From Eonycteris spelaea (taxonomy: Eukaryota > Chordata > Mammalia > Chiroptera > Pteropodidae): a stretch of DNA of 64,000 nt. The notes under the pieces were generated by a model. It made no database searches, was not told the DNA's origin, and worked only from the letters and a program-made list of their open reading frames with translations. Below, piece by piece: positions 22,451-35,275 of this stretch. Positions within the stretch are counted from its first letter, which is position 1; the number at the start of each line of letters is the position of its first letter. The translations under genes and the position numbers were made by a program. The DNA lies in the NCBI GenBank assembly GCA_003508835.1, contig PUFA01000116.1, positions 3,038,001 to 3,102,000 of the forward strand, written 5' to 3'.

Positions 22451-25400
22451 ATGAGGAAGATCTAATAAAGGTAACTTCCATTTCATTAAGTAGCAATTTC
22501 AAGTTATGAAATTAAATTTCCTCACGAAGAAGTGTTCATCAATTGTTCATGTCTGCACTCTACAGTGCAAAGTGTTCCTTCATTAAACCGTGTATGTCTT
22601 GTAATTCTATGATTATGGCGCTTGATTAGACTATTGATGTCGTTTGGTTTTCTCATAATGCTTCAACAGTTAGTAGGTGAGAGAAGACTGAAAGTTAAGA
22701 ACAAAATTCTAAGTGCTATAATAGGAATTTCGGTTTCCAGTATGCAGATTTATACGAGGGACTTAATTGCTAGAGAGAGCTAGTCAAGAAGGACCAAAGG
22801 TTGGGCTTAAAAACTCAGTTTTTATTTAAGTAAATAACAGATTCTGGACCCACATTCCATCTATTTTATTAAGCTGTGGCCAAATGAACGACTGTGAGCA
22901 TTATTATTTTAGTATGCTAATGAGCTGACCACTTATTTGTCTAATGCCTAATTTTATATGATGCCTTTTCCATATAAGAAAACATCCTCATGCCCTTGAA
23001 ACAGAATAATTTACTAACATACAGTATAGCAGAGTGATATTAATATCAATGAGAATTCTACCATGGCCACAGGTTCTCATGTTTGAAAGAGGTAGATAGC
23101 ACTGAATCGATGAAACGTATTTTGAATGTGCCCAAACCATAAAGTATAGCACCAATTAGTATTTACTACTGAGTACAGTTCATCAAGTCCATGAACAACT
23201 TCAAAAAACTACAGAGCTAGACTAAAATTTTCTTAAAGCAAAGACTTTTGATTTGAAGATGGACAAAATGGAAACAATGTTTATTTAATGTCATTTAAAT
23301 ATCTACTTATGATTAAGTTTAGAGAAAGAAAAAAACTATCTTAACAAGTGAATAAATGAAAATTATGACTTAGATGAAATGTACATTATTATTAGGGAAG
23401 CAAGACCCTCTGCCATATCTCAAGTGCTGGAATATACTTGACACAAGCACAGTATTATAAATTATTTCCATTCCCATTTTTATTAGTCATTGTGGGCACA
23501 GTAATCAAAACACTTGCCTTTGCATAAAACCAAACATTATCATCACGCCACATGTTATGTACATATTTCAATGTCTTAATTTTCTTGGGCCATGTCAGTC
23601 ATCATATCTCTGAGGGCTGAGGAAACTGAGTTGCAATATAATAATCTAAAGCAGTAGGTAGACCAGATGATCTTTACTGATGTTATTTATTCATTTTTTA
23701 TTAGCTGATCGATTCAGAGCAAAAGTTTGTTTTTAATCATTGAAGAACTGGCACATTTTTATTTAGTGAACATACAATGTCTTTAAAATGAATTTATTGG
23801 TGACCATTGAAAGACTCTTACCTTAAATCACATGATTGCCTAATCACTTGCCTATTTGCCCTTAATTTATAGAACTCCTTGTCTTGGGAAATTCAGATTT
23901 ATACAGCCCTTATCTACTTTTGAACTACTACTGAAGATTTAGCTTTGAAGATTTCGTTTTTAATAATTCTTGTGTGATAGAACATTCTGAGGTGCTTGCC
24001 TGGGAGGTAGTGCATCGAGGAAAATTATTGAATAATGGATAGTATAGGAGGAGTGCATAAGCCGTTGAGTTTAGAAACTGATGAATTAAGTAAGATTACT
24101 TGGCAATTTACACCTTATTAATTCGAACTTCAGTCTACAATAAATAGATATTTAATACCGTTCTCCAGAAAGAGAACTTAATTATAGAAATAGGAGAGTA
24201 TTGCTATATGTAATATAGACTTTACATATTGCTTAAAAATAATTACAGTCATCTAAACTTTAAACAGCTGCAGCTGTTATTGTGAGATTTCCGGATTGCT
24301 ATAGCTATTTTTCCATCCTGTCCTGCTTTCTTCCCTTTTCTTTTTTATAAACTGTGCAATTGTTTTTGGGTTTATTCTAAGAGCTAGCTATAAAAAAATA
24401 AGACTTAGTCTATAGCTTTTAGAGAAGTTATGGTCTGTGCTTATTACATTTAGGAACTGTTATAATATGTTAAGATTAATAAATTTAAATGTTTCTATTT
24501 TCCACATATCATTGTGGAAATAAATTGTCTATTTTCCATATCAACTACTCTAGTTCTCAAAATATAAAAAAAATAAATTTACTATTTACCAGTTTCCAAT
24601 ACATTTTAGGAAGATTTTGAAACTTAAAAAAAAAAAAGGCCAATAACTTGGACGCAACCACATAAATAGGAAAAACATTCCAAAGGAGAAAAAGTTGTTG
24701 ATACTGAGCCGAAGTGAACAGAATAACACTGAATCAAAAAACAGTCTGCTCTAATGTATTGGTTTGAGTGTGCTAATGATAAAAAATTTTAATTCCCTTT
24801 TTACAGAGAAAAAAAATCAATTTATCTTAGCAAAAAAAAAGCCAATTAAACTTATTTATTGATTTGTTATTTGTGGAGGCTTTCTAAAGTAAAAGGACAT
24901 TTTTAGGGTTCATCAAATCTTTGTTTATAAAAATCAAATATATTTTTTCTGGTGCTACAAAATTAATTTGGCCAAGGTACATTAACTAAGAGTAAATATT
25001 TTGTTTTTCAATGCAGGGTTGTAGAAGTCTGGCTTTTAAAGCCACAATAAAAATGGTGCTTTAATTTAAGCTTGATGTCTAAAAATTACTGTCTAATATA
25101 CTGAACACGTATTATACCAATTATAGTATCGTAAGGCAGCACTGAACAGAAGAAACAAATGTCCAGTTGTAGAAAGCCTTTTTGATTCACAGAATGTCAG
25201 GAAAACAGACTAAATCAATCTCTTTGTCTCTAACGCACACACAGATGAGAATAAAAAAACTAGAGAATATGTTGATGTATGTAAATTTAATTGGTTACAC
25301 AACTTTACCTTATTAAACTAAGTTTAATATTGCTCAATCTCATTAAAGCAGTTGCATTATTTGTGGCAAATGGTACTATAAAGTGTATAAAGAAATATAC

Positions 25401-26884
25401 CTATCGATATCCTAATTCACTTTGAAGAAAATTACATGGCACTAGGAATAGAAAAATTAAAATTTAAAATAACATAAATGAGCCACTTCACTTTATGAAC
25501 CAGTATGCTCTATGAATGTTAAACTTTAAATTCTGTATTATTTTCATATCAGAGAATTAGAAAATGCATTCAAGAATTCTACTCAAATCATATTTGGCTT
25601 GTTTATTTGAGTCTTCAGAAACATGTTGATTGTGAATACATCAAAAGATATTGAAATTTTACATCATTTATTTTACAGCACCTCTCACATTCTCTTTTTC
25701 TAACATCCATAATCAAGGTCAAGAACCTTATACTTGCAAATTAATATTCTTTCATATTATAAACATAACTTGAATATGATGCTATAATGTATAATCTTGT
25801 TAATACATTTATGTAAACATATTTCTCAAACTGTAAGAGTTATAGTCAATAATATTTAATAAACTTATTATTACCAGAGTGGGTATTTTAACTTATTAAA
25901 AGCACATTTAGAGTTGAAAAATCTCACAAGAGCTTTATTTATTTTTTGTTTTTTTAATAAATTTTAGGTAACTTCGTATTTAGTTAGTGTCTTTCAATTA
26001 TTTTGATTACTGATTACTTTCAGTGGTCTCATATTAGGAATTCTTTGGATACAAGTAATGAAATTCTGATTCAAATTGGAGTGAACCACTGAGAATATTT
26101 AGCATCTTATCATCTCACGTAAAACACTAAATCCAAGGTGTCATGGGCTCAGGACCTATCAAATCATATGCAATCCTCATTCTTTGAACTCTTTGCTCTC
26201 ATATTCGGTGTGTTTTGCCCTAACATAGGGACTCTCTTGTTAGGATTTCAAACAAAGTCTATTGACCAAAACTGGCTCACAAGTATCTTTCTCATCCATC
26301 TCCAAGCAAGAAGAAAATACTTTCCATGGATAGGCTCATACAGATTTAACATGAAATAGTCACCTTTATTTTTGTAGAAAAAGACATATTATGTGTTGAC
26401 CATCATCACAGAAAACAGGTTTAGTTTTGACCCTAGTGCCTTGCCTCTTAAATTCGCTCCCATTCTCCCTCAATGGCTTAGGCTTACAAAAATATAGGTA
26501 GAGTTTTTGATACTATGTTAACAGGTTATTCACTCCTAAACCAGTTGAACTGTTCTTCAGACTATTTGTACTACTACTAAGATTTTGATGATTAGCTAGT
26601 GAAATAATTATCTGAATCATAAAGCAATAATCTATTATAACATATTAGATACATTCAGTAGTATTAAAATATTACCTTCTTGTATGTATTTTATTCCATT
26701 ATATATATGTTGTGGCCATGTTCTTTTCTTCCTTCTTTCGTTTACCCATGCAAAAATAGTTACTGTGCACCAACTTAAATGTATAAGCACTATGCTCAAT
26801 ACTGTAGGTAATTTTTAAAAATTGCTTTAATCAACAATAACGGTAATTAAGAAGAATACAATTGCACATTATATTGAGATCAAT
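22451..26884. other. AT-rich unique-looking intron
   Basis: About 4.4 kb with no recognised exon or firm repeat. Homeodomain-type ATTA/TAAT motifs are dense at about 22880-22960. A weak end-of-L2-like tract (TGTGCACCAACTTAAATGTA) lies at 26765. The plus-strand open frame at 26138-26359 has no family resemblance. Confidence 0.55.
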
Positions 26885-27005
26885 TTAATATTTAATGATT
26901 TTTTAAAAATAAATATAATTTATTTATTTATATATAAATTTAATATATAAAATAATATATTTATTTTATTTAATATATAGTAAATTATATAAAATTAAAA
27001 AATAA
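26885..27005. repeat. AT-only low-complexity tract
   Basis: Nearly pure A/T, with TTATTTATTTATATATAAAT-type units. Expected to be flexible and easily melted. Confidence 0.85.
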
Positions 27006-27179
27006 GTAACATGAGAGACATGTTGTTGCAGTCATAGAAGGAGAAGGGATTATAAGATAAAGTAAATATGGAAGCAATAAGAGGTGATGGTCCAATACTT
27101 AAAGGTTAGATAAGTTTTGCATTCTTGGAGGAAGCACACTTTACTACCACTACTGAGATGTACTCTGAATATAAATATA

Positions 27180-27320
27180 TCTCTTCCACTAGACTATAAG
27201 CTCCTTGATGTGATAAATTGTTTTTTCTTAATTTTCATATTCTATGTACCTAGAATGTATTTTTATTAAAAAAAAAGTGATAAATGGATGAATGACAGAA
27301 TAAATGAATAACTTCTAAGA
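27180..27320 (+). mobile_element. L2 LINE 3' end
   Basis: CCACTAGACTATAAGCTCCT, TTCATATTCTATGTACCTAG and the tail ATAAATGGATGAATGACAGA follow the order of the L2 tail (AGACTGTAAGCTCC, GTGCCTAG, ATGAATGA). Confidence 0.62.
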
Positions 27321-27590
27321 GGACAGAAGTGAATTCAACAAAATAAAGATAGAAATAAGAATAAACACATTTGAGAAAATGTGATAAAATCAACATAACT
27401 TCAATGGAGTAAATGAATCAATGGAGCGAATGGGAAATAAGTTTGAAAGATAAATTTGGAACAGACTATACATTCAATAGGTTGATCTAGCAATTTTAAA
27501 ATTTATTGTGTAAACTGGGGTAGTGCCTGGAGTTTTTGAGTTGGGATTAACACAATGAAATAAATTTTATGCATTAATAACCCACAATTC
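27321..27590 (-). mobile_element. Possible diverged L2, reverse orientation
   Basis: GTGCCTGGAGTTTTTGAGTT and GGGATTAACACAATGAAAT weakly resemble the reverse complement of L2 ORF2. Tentative. Confidence 0.25.
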
Positions 27591-29400
27591 TCTCTTCCCC
27601 ACATTCACACAGCTTATCTTTATATAGATTGTCAAATTCCTTTTGCATTTATTCTTGTTTATATGAAAGGCAGTGATTGATGGACACAACAGAAAAAAAA
27701 AAAAATGAGTTGTAAACAGGAATGAACAAACTTTGAAACTTGGAAATTCTCATTATGGGACAGAAGCAAAATTATGGAATTTGATTTACAATATCATATT
27801 TAGTCCTCATCTGTAAAAATTTGATGGTTTTTGTGGCTATCACAAAAATATTTCTTCCAAGGATTTTGAAGTTAATGAGTTAAAATTAATCCATTAATTT
27901 ATTATTGGTTATCAATTAATTAAGCTTGAGCCTAAGTAGATAGGAGCAGATATAAGTTTGGAAAAGATTTGGGTGCTTACATCTTCCTTCTCTTCCAGGT
28001 CTGATCTTAGCTTCTCTTTATAGGAGCACTATATGATGCTCCTGCATTTTCCCTGAAATTCAATGTGAAAATTCAGTGCTAAATTCAAATCTAATTCTAA
28101 AATATGATGGATAATTTGAATATAGTTCATCTAAACTAACTTTGCTGAAGAAACAGAAAAGGTGGAAAGCATATATTATCTTTAATGAGACAGAAAGAAC
28201 TATCACTGACCAACTTTCTTGAACATTTTTAAACAGGCACCTTATCTTTAGCAAACATATGTTGGCCAGGCATTTAACCAGGCAAAATAAAGTCTTGGAG
28301 TTGAGTGAAAACTGCTACCTTTTGCATACCATTTAATTGAATACATAACATTGACTTCACAAATTCTCTTTTTTAAAAAAGTAAAGAAAAATATCTACAT
28401 ACATTTGATCCAAACATGGAAGCAAAAATGTAGATATAGGGACATTTTTTTCACAATCACATATGTGTGACTAAAGAATTCCATTTTCGGTCAATTAACT
28501 ATAAACAGAATTTATGTAAGCTATTATAAAAAGCTATAAAACTATCTTATTAAAACAGATTGACAGAATTTTTTTGCTTTCAAATGACTACAAATAAAAG
28601 TAAAAATGACAAAACTATGAAATAAGCATGACACCCACTCATAATATACCAATTTTCATTGCTATCCATTAGTTTTATAATTAAATGTAAAATGATGAGT
28701 CTTTTTTATATATATGTCACTGGAAAATTTCAGGGTGCATTATAAATATTGTTTCATGAATCTACAGCACATTCTAAATTTTACATATACACCTAGTAAT
28801 GTATATAAAAATAAACATATAAAACTGGAAAAAGACATACTTTTTCTGACTATTATTTAATATATTAGCCTAGATTTTAGAAAATGAACAAATTTAATTG
28901 AAGTTACAAAATAATAAGCTATGTGGTATATATAAAGACAAAAGATGCTGACCTGGATATGGAGAGTTACATTCTTTCAACTACAGAAATCCTTACTGAG
29001 GCATCCACAGAAGAACCAGAGGTTACATGAAATATTTGGATCCCATGTGTAGGTTCAGTAAAAGAGAATTTTTTTCCTTCATTTTCAGAAATAGTAACAA
29101 TAATAAGATAGCAGAGGTGTTCATTTTATTAAAACTTTAAAGAAATAAATAAAGGAAAGCTAATTCTGCACAGTTAATAAAAATGGGTTCACAGAGTGCA
29201 CAATCATTTGTGTAATGCTAAGTCCTACAAGAGTTTCATGGCGGGGCTTTCCCACACACACAACTTTTAACAGCACATTCGATAACCACCTTTCAGATCA
29301 TTCAGCTCACTTAATAGTCCTGTTCCACATAAGCTTTTCTGAAAATCTATAACAACAATAGCCTAGAGCAAATTGTTAGGCAGATCTGTCTTCAAGTTTT
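27591..29400. other. AT-rich intron
   Basis: No gene or repeat family recognised. Confidence 0.55.
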
Positions 29401-29404
29401 CTTT

Positions 29405-29430
29405 CTTTCTTCTTTTTTTTTTTTTTTTTG
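29405..29430 (+). repeat. Poly-pyrimidine / poly(T) tract
   Basis: CTTTCTTTCTTC followed by a long T run. It could be the poly(A) of a minus-strand retroelement, but I recognise no element on the downstream side. Confidence 0.8.
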
Positions 29431-29490
29431 GCTAATGTTATCTCTGCCTAATCATCTAGCTCAATTTATTCTCTTAGCTTTTGGTCAACT

Positions 29491-29544
29491 TAGATGAAAA
29501 AGACTAACTTAAATGTGTTTATTCATGAAAGATGAAAAAGACTA
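29491..29544. repeat. Imperfect direct repeat
   Basis: GATGAAAAAGACTAACTT occurs twice about 38 bp apart, each followed by AATGT after a short difference (AAATGTG and TAATGTT). A small local duplication. Confidence 0.8.
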
Positions 29545-29744
29545 ACTTTAATGTTACTTTTTACTATATCTTGCCTGTAGTTTAACAGTATTTAGAGTCT
29601 TGAGCTAAAACAATGGAGCTATGGAGGCAGACTTTTGGATGATGGTCACTATAAATTGGAGAAAATGTAGGGAGACAGACACCTTTGGGATTCTACACAT
29701 CACTGGTGACTGCTGATTCTTTGGATTCCATATATTTGAATGGA

Positions 29745-29975
29745 AAAGCGTGGGCTTTAGAATCAGAGTTCTGGACTCAGTCTCATCTCTGACACTTTCT
29801 AGCTATAATACCTTTGAAAGGCACTTAAGCTCCCTTAGCCTCCGGGAACCATCTATGAAGTATGAACAATTCTGTTGATTTGAAGAGTAAATGAGAGAGC
29901 ATGTGACATACCTGATACTATGCCTGGCAGGTAATAGGTGACAAATAATTATTAGCACTATCCCCTTCATCTCCT
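29745..29975 (+). mobile_element. MIR SINE, nearly full length
   Basis: AAAGCGTGGGCTTTAGAATC, CAGTCTCATCTCTGACACTT, TCTAGCTATAATACC, AGCCTCCGGGAACCATC, GAAGAGTAAATGAGAGAGCA and CTATGCCTGGCAGGTAATAG match the MIR consensus from its tRNA-like head to its tail in correct order. Confidence 0.87.
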
Positions 29976-31681
29976 TGTAATTTGTCCTGATCATGAAATC
30001 TAGTTAGTTTAGAAGCAGAGTTTGCAACTAGAGTCTGTAGTTTTGAAGCCGTCATTTATGTGCTCCCAAGGACACAGAGACACATGTGCTACATGAAGAC
30101 AATACGGAGAGAGTTAAGCTAGTGCAGGAAATAAATAGCCCTGCCATCTACCCACCAGCTTTTGCTAAAAAAGGGAGCAGAGGGTTCACAATTAGTGTTT
30201 TCATCCAGCACTGAGTGACTTTGGGAATACAAACTCGTTCATGAAACTCAAACTTTATATTCACAATATCAGAACTAATTTAACACTTACTGAAGTAATT
30301 GGTGTATATCAGAGTAACAAATTAATGCTAGGAAATAAAATAAAGGCTTTCTCAAGTGTCTTGGGATATGCCTAAAGCAGAATTAAATATCAAAATGAGG
30401 CTTTGAGATAGTAGGCCAATAGTCTTTTTATCCTCATGTTCTACTTGCAAAGCCCTATCTTGTTGTCTTGGGAAGACACAGAGCTTTATGGGGGGAAAAC
30501 GTCCAATTTCTTTCTCACTGCTAACATCACTTCATCGTCTCTAAAAAGCAAGCTACTTATTATAATTACATGCCACGAATAATACATTTAGCACCAGACT
30601 AAGATTATGGCTAGGATAACTATATTTCTGATTAGAAAATCCACATAAAGCTGTATTTTACTGTTGCTCATGCAGTGAAGAAAGTGATCTGTTTTACTTT
30701 TTTCCCCTTGGTTGAACTGATTAAGATTTAGGAAACAATATGTAGGCTTATAGTTGGCATAATTTTATCCTTGCTTAAAAATTCAACAAACATGTACTGA
30801 TTGTCTATTCTCTGTACAAGGTTTGGCACTGCTAATCAATGGACAAATCCAAGATGCATAGGACCCAACAAATTAGAATGGAAGACAGAATGTATATTAT
30901 TAACATAAGTTAATGATGTGGAAAGCAAGATATATTTTTAAAAAGAAGGAATACAACAGAGGGGATCTGTAATTAATAAAATATTTCTCAACTTTGGGAA
31001 CACTCTCAGTTTTCTTGTTTTTCCCTTTTCTTTGTTGTTATTTCATTTCAGAAGGTCAACATTCATTAATAGTTTTAACATCGCGTTTTATTACTGTTCA
31101 GTAGTAGCTTGTAGTTCAGATGGTCTCTTTTTGTTTCTATTGCTCTCAGGTAAACAAGTTATTTATATTTTACTATGCCACCTGGGTTAAATCCTTAAAC
31201 CTAATTTTGTCCTTGGATGAGCACAACTGAAATTGTTATGGTTCTCACTGAGTCGGTGTGCCAAAGTAAATAAATGTTTCATGTATAAGCACATCTAAGA
31301 ATAGAATCTTCTTTAAAAAAACAAATACAAAATAAACTTGGAAACATTTGACATTAAATTGGCTCGTGGTTGCAAAATCAGATAACGTATTGAAATTACC
31401 CTGAAAAGGCTAAAAAGCAGCATTGCTGGAACATCATTAAAGGGAAATGAGAGATCATGAACAAATGTTTCTATAGCTCGCTGATTTAAAGATGGATTAT
31501 TTCTTTTTGTTCAAACAAAAGTCAGGGGCATCTTTAAGTTACATAAACTAAAAACCGTATGTTACCAAGTACTGCTTATTTAATTATCATAATTTACATT
31601 GTGCTCTCAATGCATATAATCCACCTTCATATAGTACAACTTTTAGGATGAATAAAAGTTTCTTACACTTGAACGTGATGC
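29976..31681. other. Unclassified intron
   Basis: A possible trace of reverse-oriented L2 (CATGTACTGATTGTCTATTC, GGTTTGGCACTGCTAATCAA) lies at 30790-30845. Otherwise nothing is recognised. Confidence 0.5.
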
Positions 31682-31687
31682 ACGCGT

Positions 31688-31750
<63 letters not shown>

Positions 31751-31766
31751 CGCGCGAGCGAGCGAG
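31682..31766 (+). repeat. Compound (TG)n-(AG)n-(CG)n microsatellite
   Basis: CACGCG then TG units to 31712, AG units 31713-31746, five CG units 31747-31756, then AGCGAGCGAG. The left and CG parts alternate purine and pyrimidine (Z-DNA-prone). The AG part is a polypurine mirror repeat (triplex-prone). Confidence 0.97.
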
Positions 31767-32784
31767 ATCAGGCTCTGGCTGGGTAACAGTGAAAGCTTCA
31801 GAGAGTAGGGGAAGAAAAGTCTAATGGCATTTGAAATGAACCTCAGAAGATAAATAGATTCTGGTCCAGACAGAGAAGACAGTATTTGCAAAACAGTGGG
31901 AAAGGAGTAATTATTTTCATAGCTGCGCTGTCACTAATGTGGAAGGAGGTTTGGAAAATATCTGCGAAATGATAGGAGTTTAAAATTTATCCAAATTTAA
32001 ATATTTGAAAGGAAATTAGCAATTACCATTGTCACGATGACAAGTTTGGGAGGTGTTCTAGTGACATGTAAGCTGTCCTTAAGTGGCTAGAGGTTGACAA
32101 AAGCTGCAACCTCTGAAAGGGCAAAGGATATTTTGGACAGAGCCGAACATGCCTGTGCACTGAGGTGAGCTGCTTAGTCAGCGAGAAGGCAGCAGTCGCA
32201 AAGCCTGGGTGATGGCCGAGCCCGTGGATTACCTACGTGGGGAAGAGGACTCCTATGCAGCGGGAACACTAAAGCCAACGAGAAATCATCTGCCAGCAAA
32301 ATCCACATGAACAGGTTTGGGTGGGGTGCGCATGTGTGTGTGAGATTGAGAACTGTAACATTTTACATAAAGGGCACATATCTGTCACAAAATATTGATC
32401 CTTTTCAGTGTACACTGGAGAAGATAGGCTTACTGTACCTGGGGGCACCACTGAGCTTACACCCCTAAACTTAAGAGGTAAGGAAAGCTGTTTTCTGACA
32501 GTTACAAGAGTCAAACGTCAGGGGTTGTGCAGAACTGCCTTCTGTACTTTCAGGTAAGTTATTAGCTTTATCTGTGGCATAAATGCAGGCCCAGCAAAGA
32601 TACACCAGCAACAAGGAAACAGGAAGAGGAGAATCAGAGGGAAACCTCAACAGAATATGTCCAGCACCACGGCTGAGATCAAACGGACCTGGAAAACGCG
32701 TAATTCTAGACGCTCCCTGAGTGCAGGGACACTTTATCTGAACGGAGAGTGAGAACTTTGAAAGTAAGCTCCCTGCAGTTCAGA
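31767..32784. other. Unclassified intron
   Basis: A somewhat GC-richer stretch lies at 32090-32280. No exon or repeat recognised. Confidence 0.5.
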
Positions 32785-32890
32785 TTTGGGCTCTGCTACT
32801 TACTATGACCTCTTTGGCCAAGTTACTGGATCTTACTAAAATGTTCGTAACATGTAGATTTATTCTGAGAATATGCAAAAATATAAGTAC
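32785..32890 (+). mobile_element. Partial MIR SINE
   Basis: TTTGGGCTCTGCTACTTACT, ATGACCTCTTTGGCCAAGTT and ACTGGATCTTACTAAAATG match the middle of the MIR consensus. Confidence 0.55.
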
Positions 32891-35059
32891 CTTTTCAAAT
32901 TTACCATGGCATGGATGAAAATTAACATTCATGTTTACTGGGTAACCATTTGAGTACTAATTTGGCTTCCCAGGTAGATCAATATAAGGAAAGGCGATGC
33001 ATTTGATAGCGAATAGCCATATCATTAATGAAAAAAATATTCTGAAGTGTGCGTTAATGAAATGTTTTCAGTTTTAATCGGTCCCGTGCGAATTTACTTG
33101 TTAAGAGAGTGACATTGAGAATGTTTGCCTCTAAGTAAATAAGCTCCTGCTTAGGGGTCTGGGTGTATGAAAGCCCCAAAAGCACAAAAAAATCATCAAG
33201 GCAATTTCTTGATCTGGATGAAATAAACTGCTCTGACTGGACAAATTTCCTACTCAATACATAAAAGCTAAGGAATGGTAAGTTCAAAATAAAGACAAAA
33301 CAAGGCAGCTAGCTACTGATTTATCTGGAAAACTACCCCGCAGAAACAATATACAAAAAGTCACTGGATTCTGGATATATGCCTTTGCTAACATTCACTA
33401 CCCAGTATTCAAATTTTTAAAGATTTTAAAGCCTAAAAAAATACAAGACATGAGTAACATTTGCAAATCAAGTCATATTCACCGGACCTATTATTTGACC
33501 TTTTAAAAATATTTAAAATTGCAAATAAGCCAATTAATGGTTATTAAATTTATTAGCTTTGCTAAATCTAGCTAGTTTCCTGTATATACAGATTATCTTA
33601 ATGACTAATTACTGGTTTTACATGAACATTCATAATTTGTCAAGGCAGGCACTGTAATGATAACAGAATTATATATACAGAATACTTTCTATTTCTTGGA
33701 GGGGAGCACCATTTAAAATTCATTTGACACTTAAAATACATCAAAATGATTTTATTAATTTTCAATTAAACAATCAGGACGTGAAACAGAATTCAAACAA
33801 CACAGAAGCACCAAGAGCTTTCAGGAGCATGCCCCTTCACTGCACTCCCCTCCCTGCCCCCATACTACGTACACACAGCAAACGCTAATGATCACAGAGT
33901 ATTTCACACCCTTATTTAATGAAAAGGGAATTTTATGGAGATTTTTTTTTCTTTAACTTGAAAGGCTAAATTAAAATGCTGATTATCATGGGAAAAAAGT
34001 CTCTTTGGGGATGCTTTAGTTATTCTTTATAACATTATCAGTTTAAATTCGATTTAAAAACGTACTATTAAAAATTTGAAAAGAAGTATGCTGATCTAAT
34101 AGGCTTTAATAATACAGTACTTCACTTCTAACAGCTAGCTGTGTGCTGGAACCACCTATCTCTGACTTACTAACAATCAAGAGGGCATTTACTTAACAAT
34201 AGAACAAAGGGCACTTTTTCTGCATCTGGTTTTTAAAAAAATCAGAGGGAATTGCCTTTGCTATTAAAAAGTGACTAAGACCATCATCTACTCTCACTTA
34301 ATACTGTGTATTAAGTGAAATATTTAGACTGGAAATGAAATATTTAGACTGGAAATTTCAAGATGAGGATTCTCCCTGTACAGAAATCACACTGGAGTCA
34401 CTTGCAAGACTGGTTCCTGCGATACGTTGGGAAACTGCAAACTAGCCTCTTAGCTTCCTACCTTGTTTCAGAGATGGGATCACAATATTTCTAACCAGTG
34501 AGCATCCTGTCAATCAGGAAATGATCTGAAAATCACACGAAAATGGTGGCCGTCTATTTGAGCACTACACATAATACGGCAAGAGTGATGGAGGAGACGC
34601 AAGGGTATATTGTATATTTACCTAATGGTAAAAGATGCAATATTTAGATTTTGTAGCCTATTCCTTATTTATAGACTAACAACAGGTCCACAAACAAAAT
34701 ATTAACCACTGAGAAGCAGTGATCAGTCCCCTCAAAAGTTATCAGCCAAGGTTAGTTCTCTTAGGAACTGCATTGGTAAGGTCGGGTTGATTATTTAGAG
34801 ACTCTTACTGATGACCAGAGTTATTTTTCTTTAATTCCAATGCTCAAACTGGTCATTCTTAGAGCCACCTTCGAATACTGTAAGTCTGAAGGCACATGAC
34901 CATGTCCATTTTAGAGAGGATGGAGAGTTAAAACTGGGATTGATTTTACCTAAGAAAAGAATCGATAATAGGAAAACTGAGGGAGTCCACTATAGACCGT
35001 GTCACATTTTGTGATGATAATTTGTAAAGAGATTTGAGAGTAATTTCTTTTCATGAGTA
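32891..35059. other. AT-rich unique-looking intron
   Basis: Contains a homeodomain-motif-dense patch at 33540-33660 and a recursive-splice-like motif at 34950 (see findings). No exon or firm repeat otherwise. Confidence 0.55.
34317..34356. repeat. Two-copy tandem repeat, 20-bp period
   Basis: GAAATATTTAGACTGGAAAT occurs twice in direct succession with no mismatch. Confidence 0.93.
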
Positions 35060-35275
35060 GGACTTAAAGGGGGTCAAATATAGGGGATAGGGGGAGGGTG
35101 AAGTGGGTAAAGGGGATCAAATATATGGTAGCTGAAGGAAACTGGACTTCGGGTGGTAATCACACAATAGAATATACAAATGTCAAATTATAATGTACAC
35201 TTGAAAATGATATAATTGTATTAATCAATGTTACTCCAATAACCTTAATTTTTTTTTTTTAATAAATAGGAAGTT
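35060..35275 (+). mobile_element. L1 3' UTR fragment with poly(A)-like end
   Basis: GGGGTCAAATATAGGGGATA, GGGGATCAAATATATGGTAG, GACTTCGGGTGGTAATCACA and TAATGTACACTTGAAAATGA, then CAATGTTACTCCAATAACC, are the pattern of a laurasiatherian L1 3' end. Related to the element at 14395-16275 but from a different subfamily. It is followed by a T-rich then A-rich run. Confidence 0.7.

Noticed and set aside
26885..27005. AT-only tract as a replication origin or matrix attachment site
   Set aside because: AT richness alone is not evidence, and similar tracts are common in long introns.
31643..31891. Minus-strand 82-codon open frame rich in Leu-Ser and His-Thr
   Set aside because: Pure translation of the AG and TG microsatellites.
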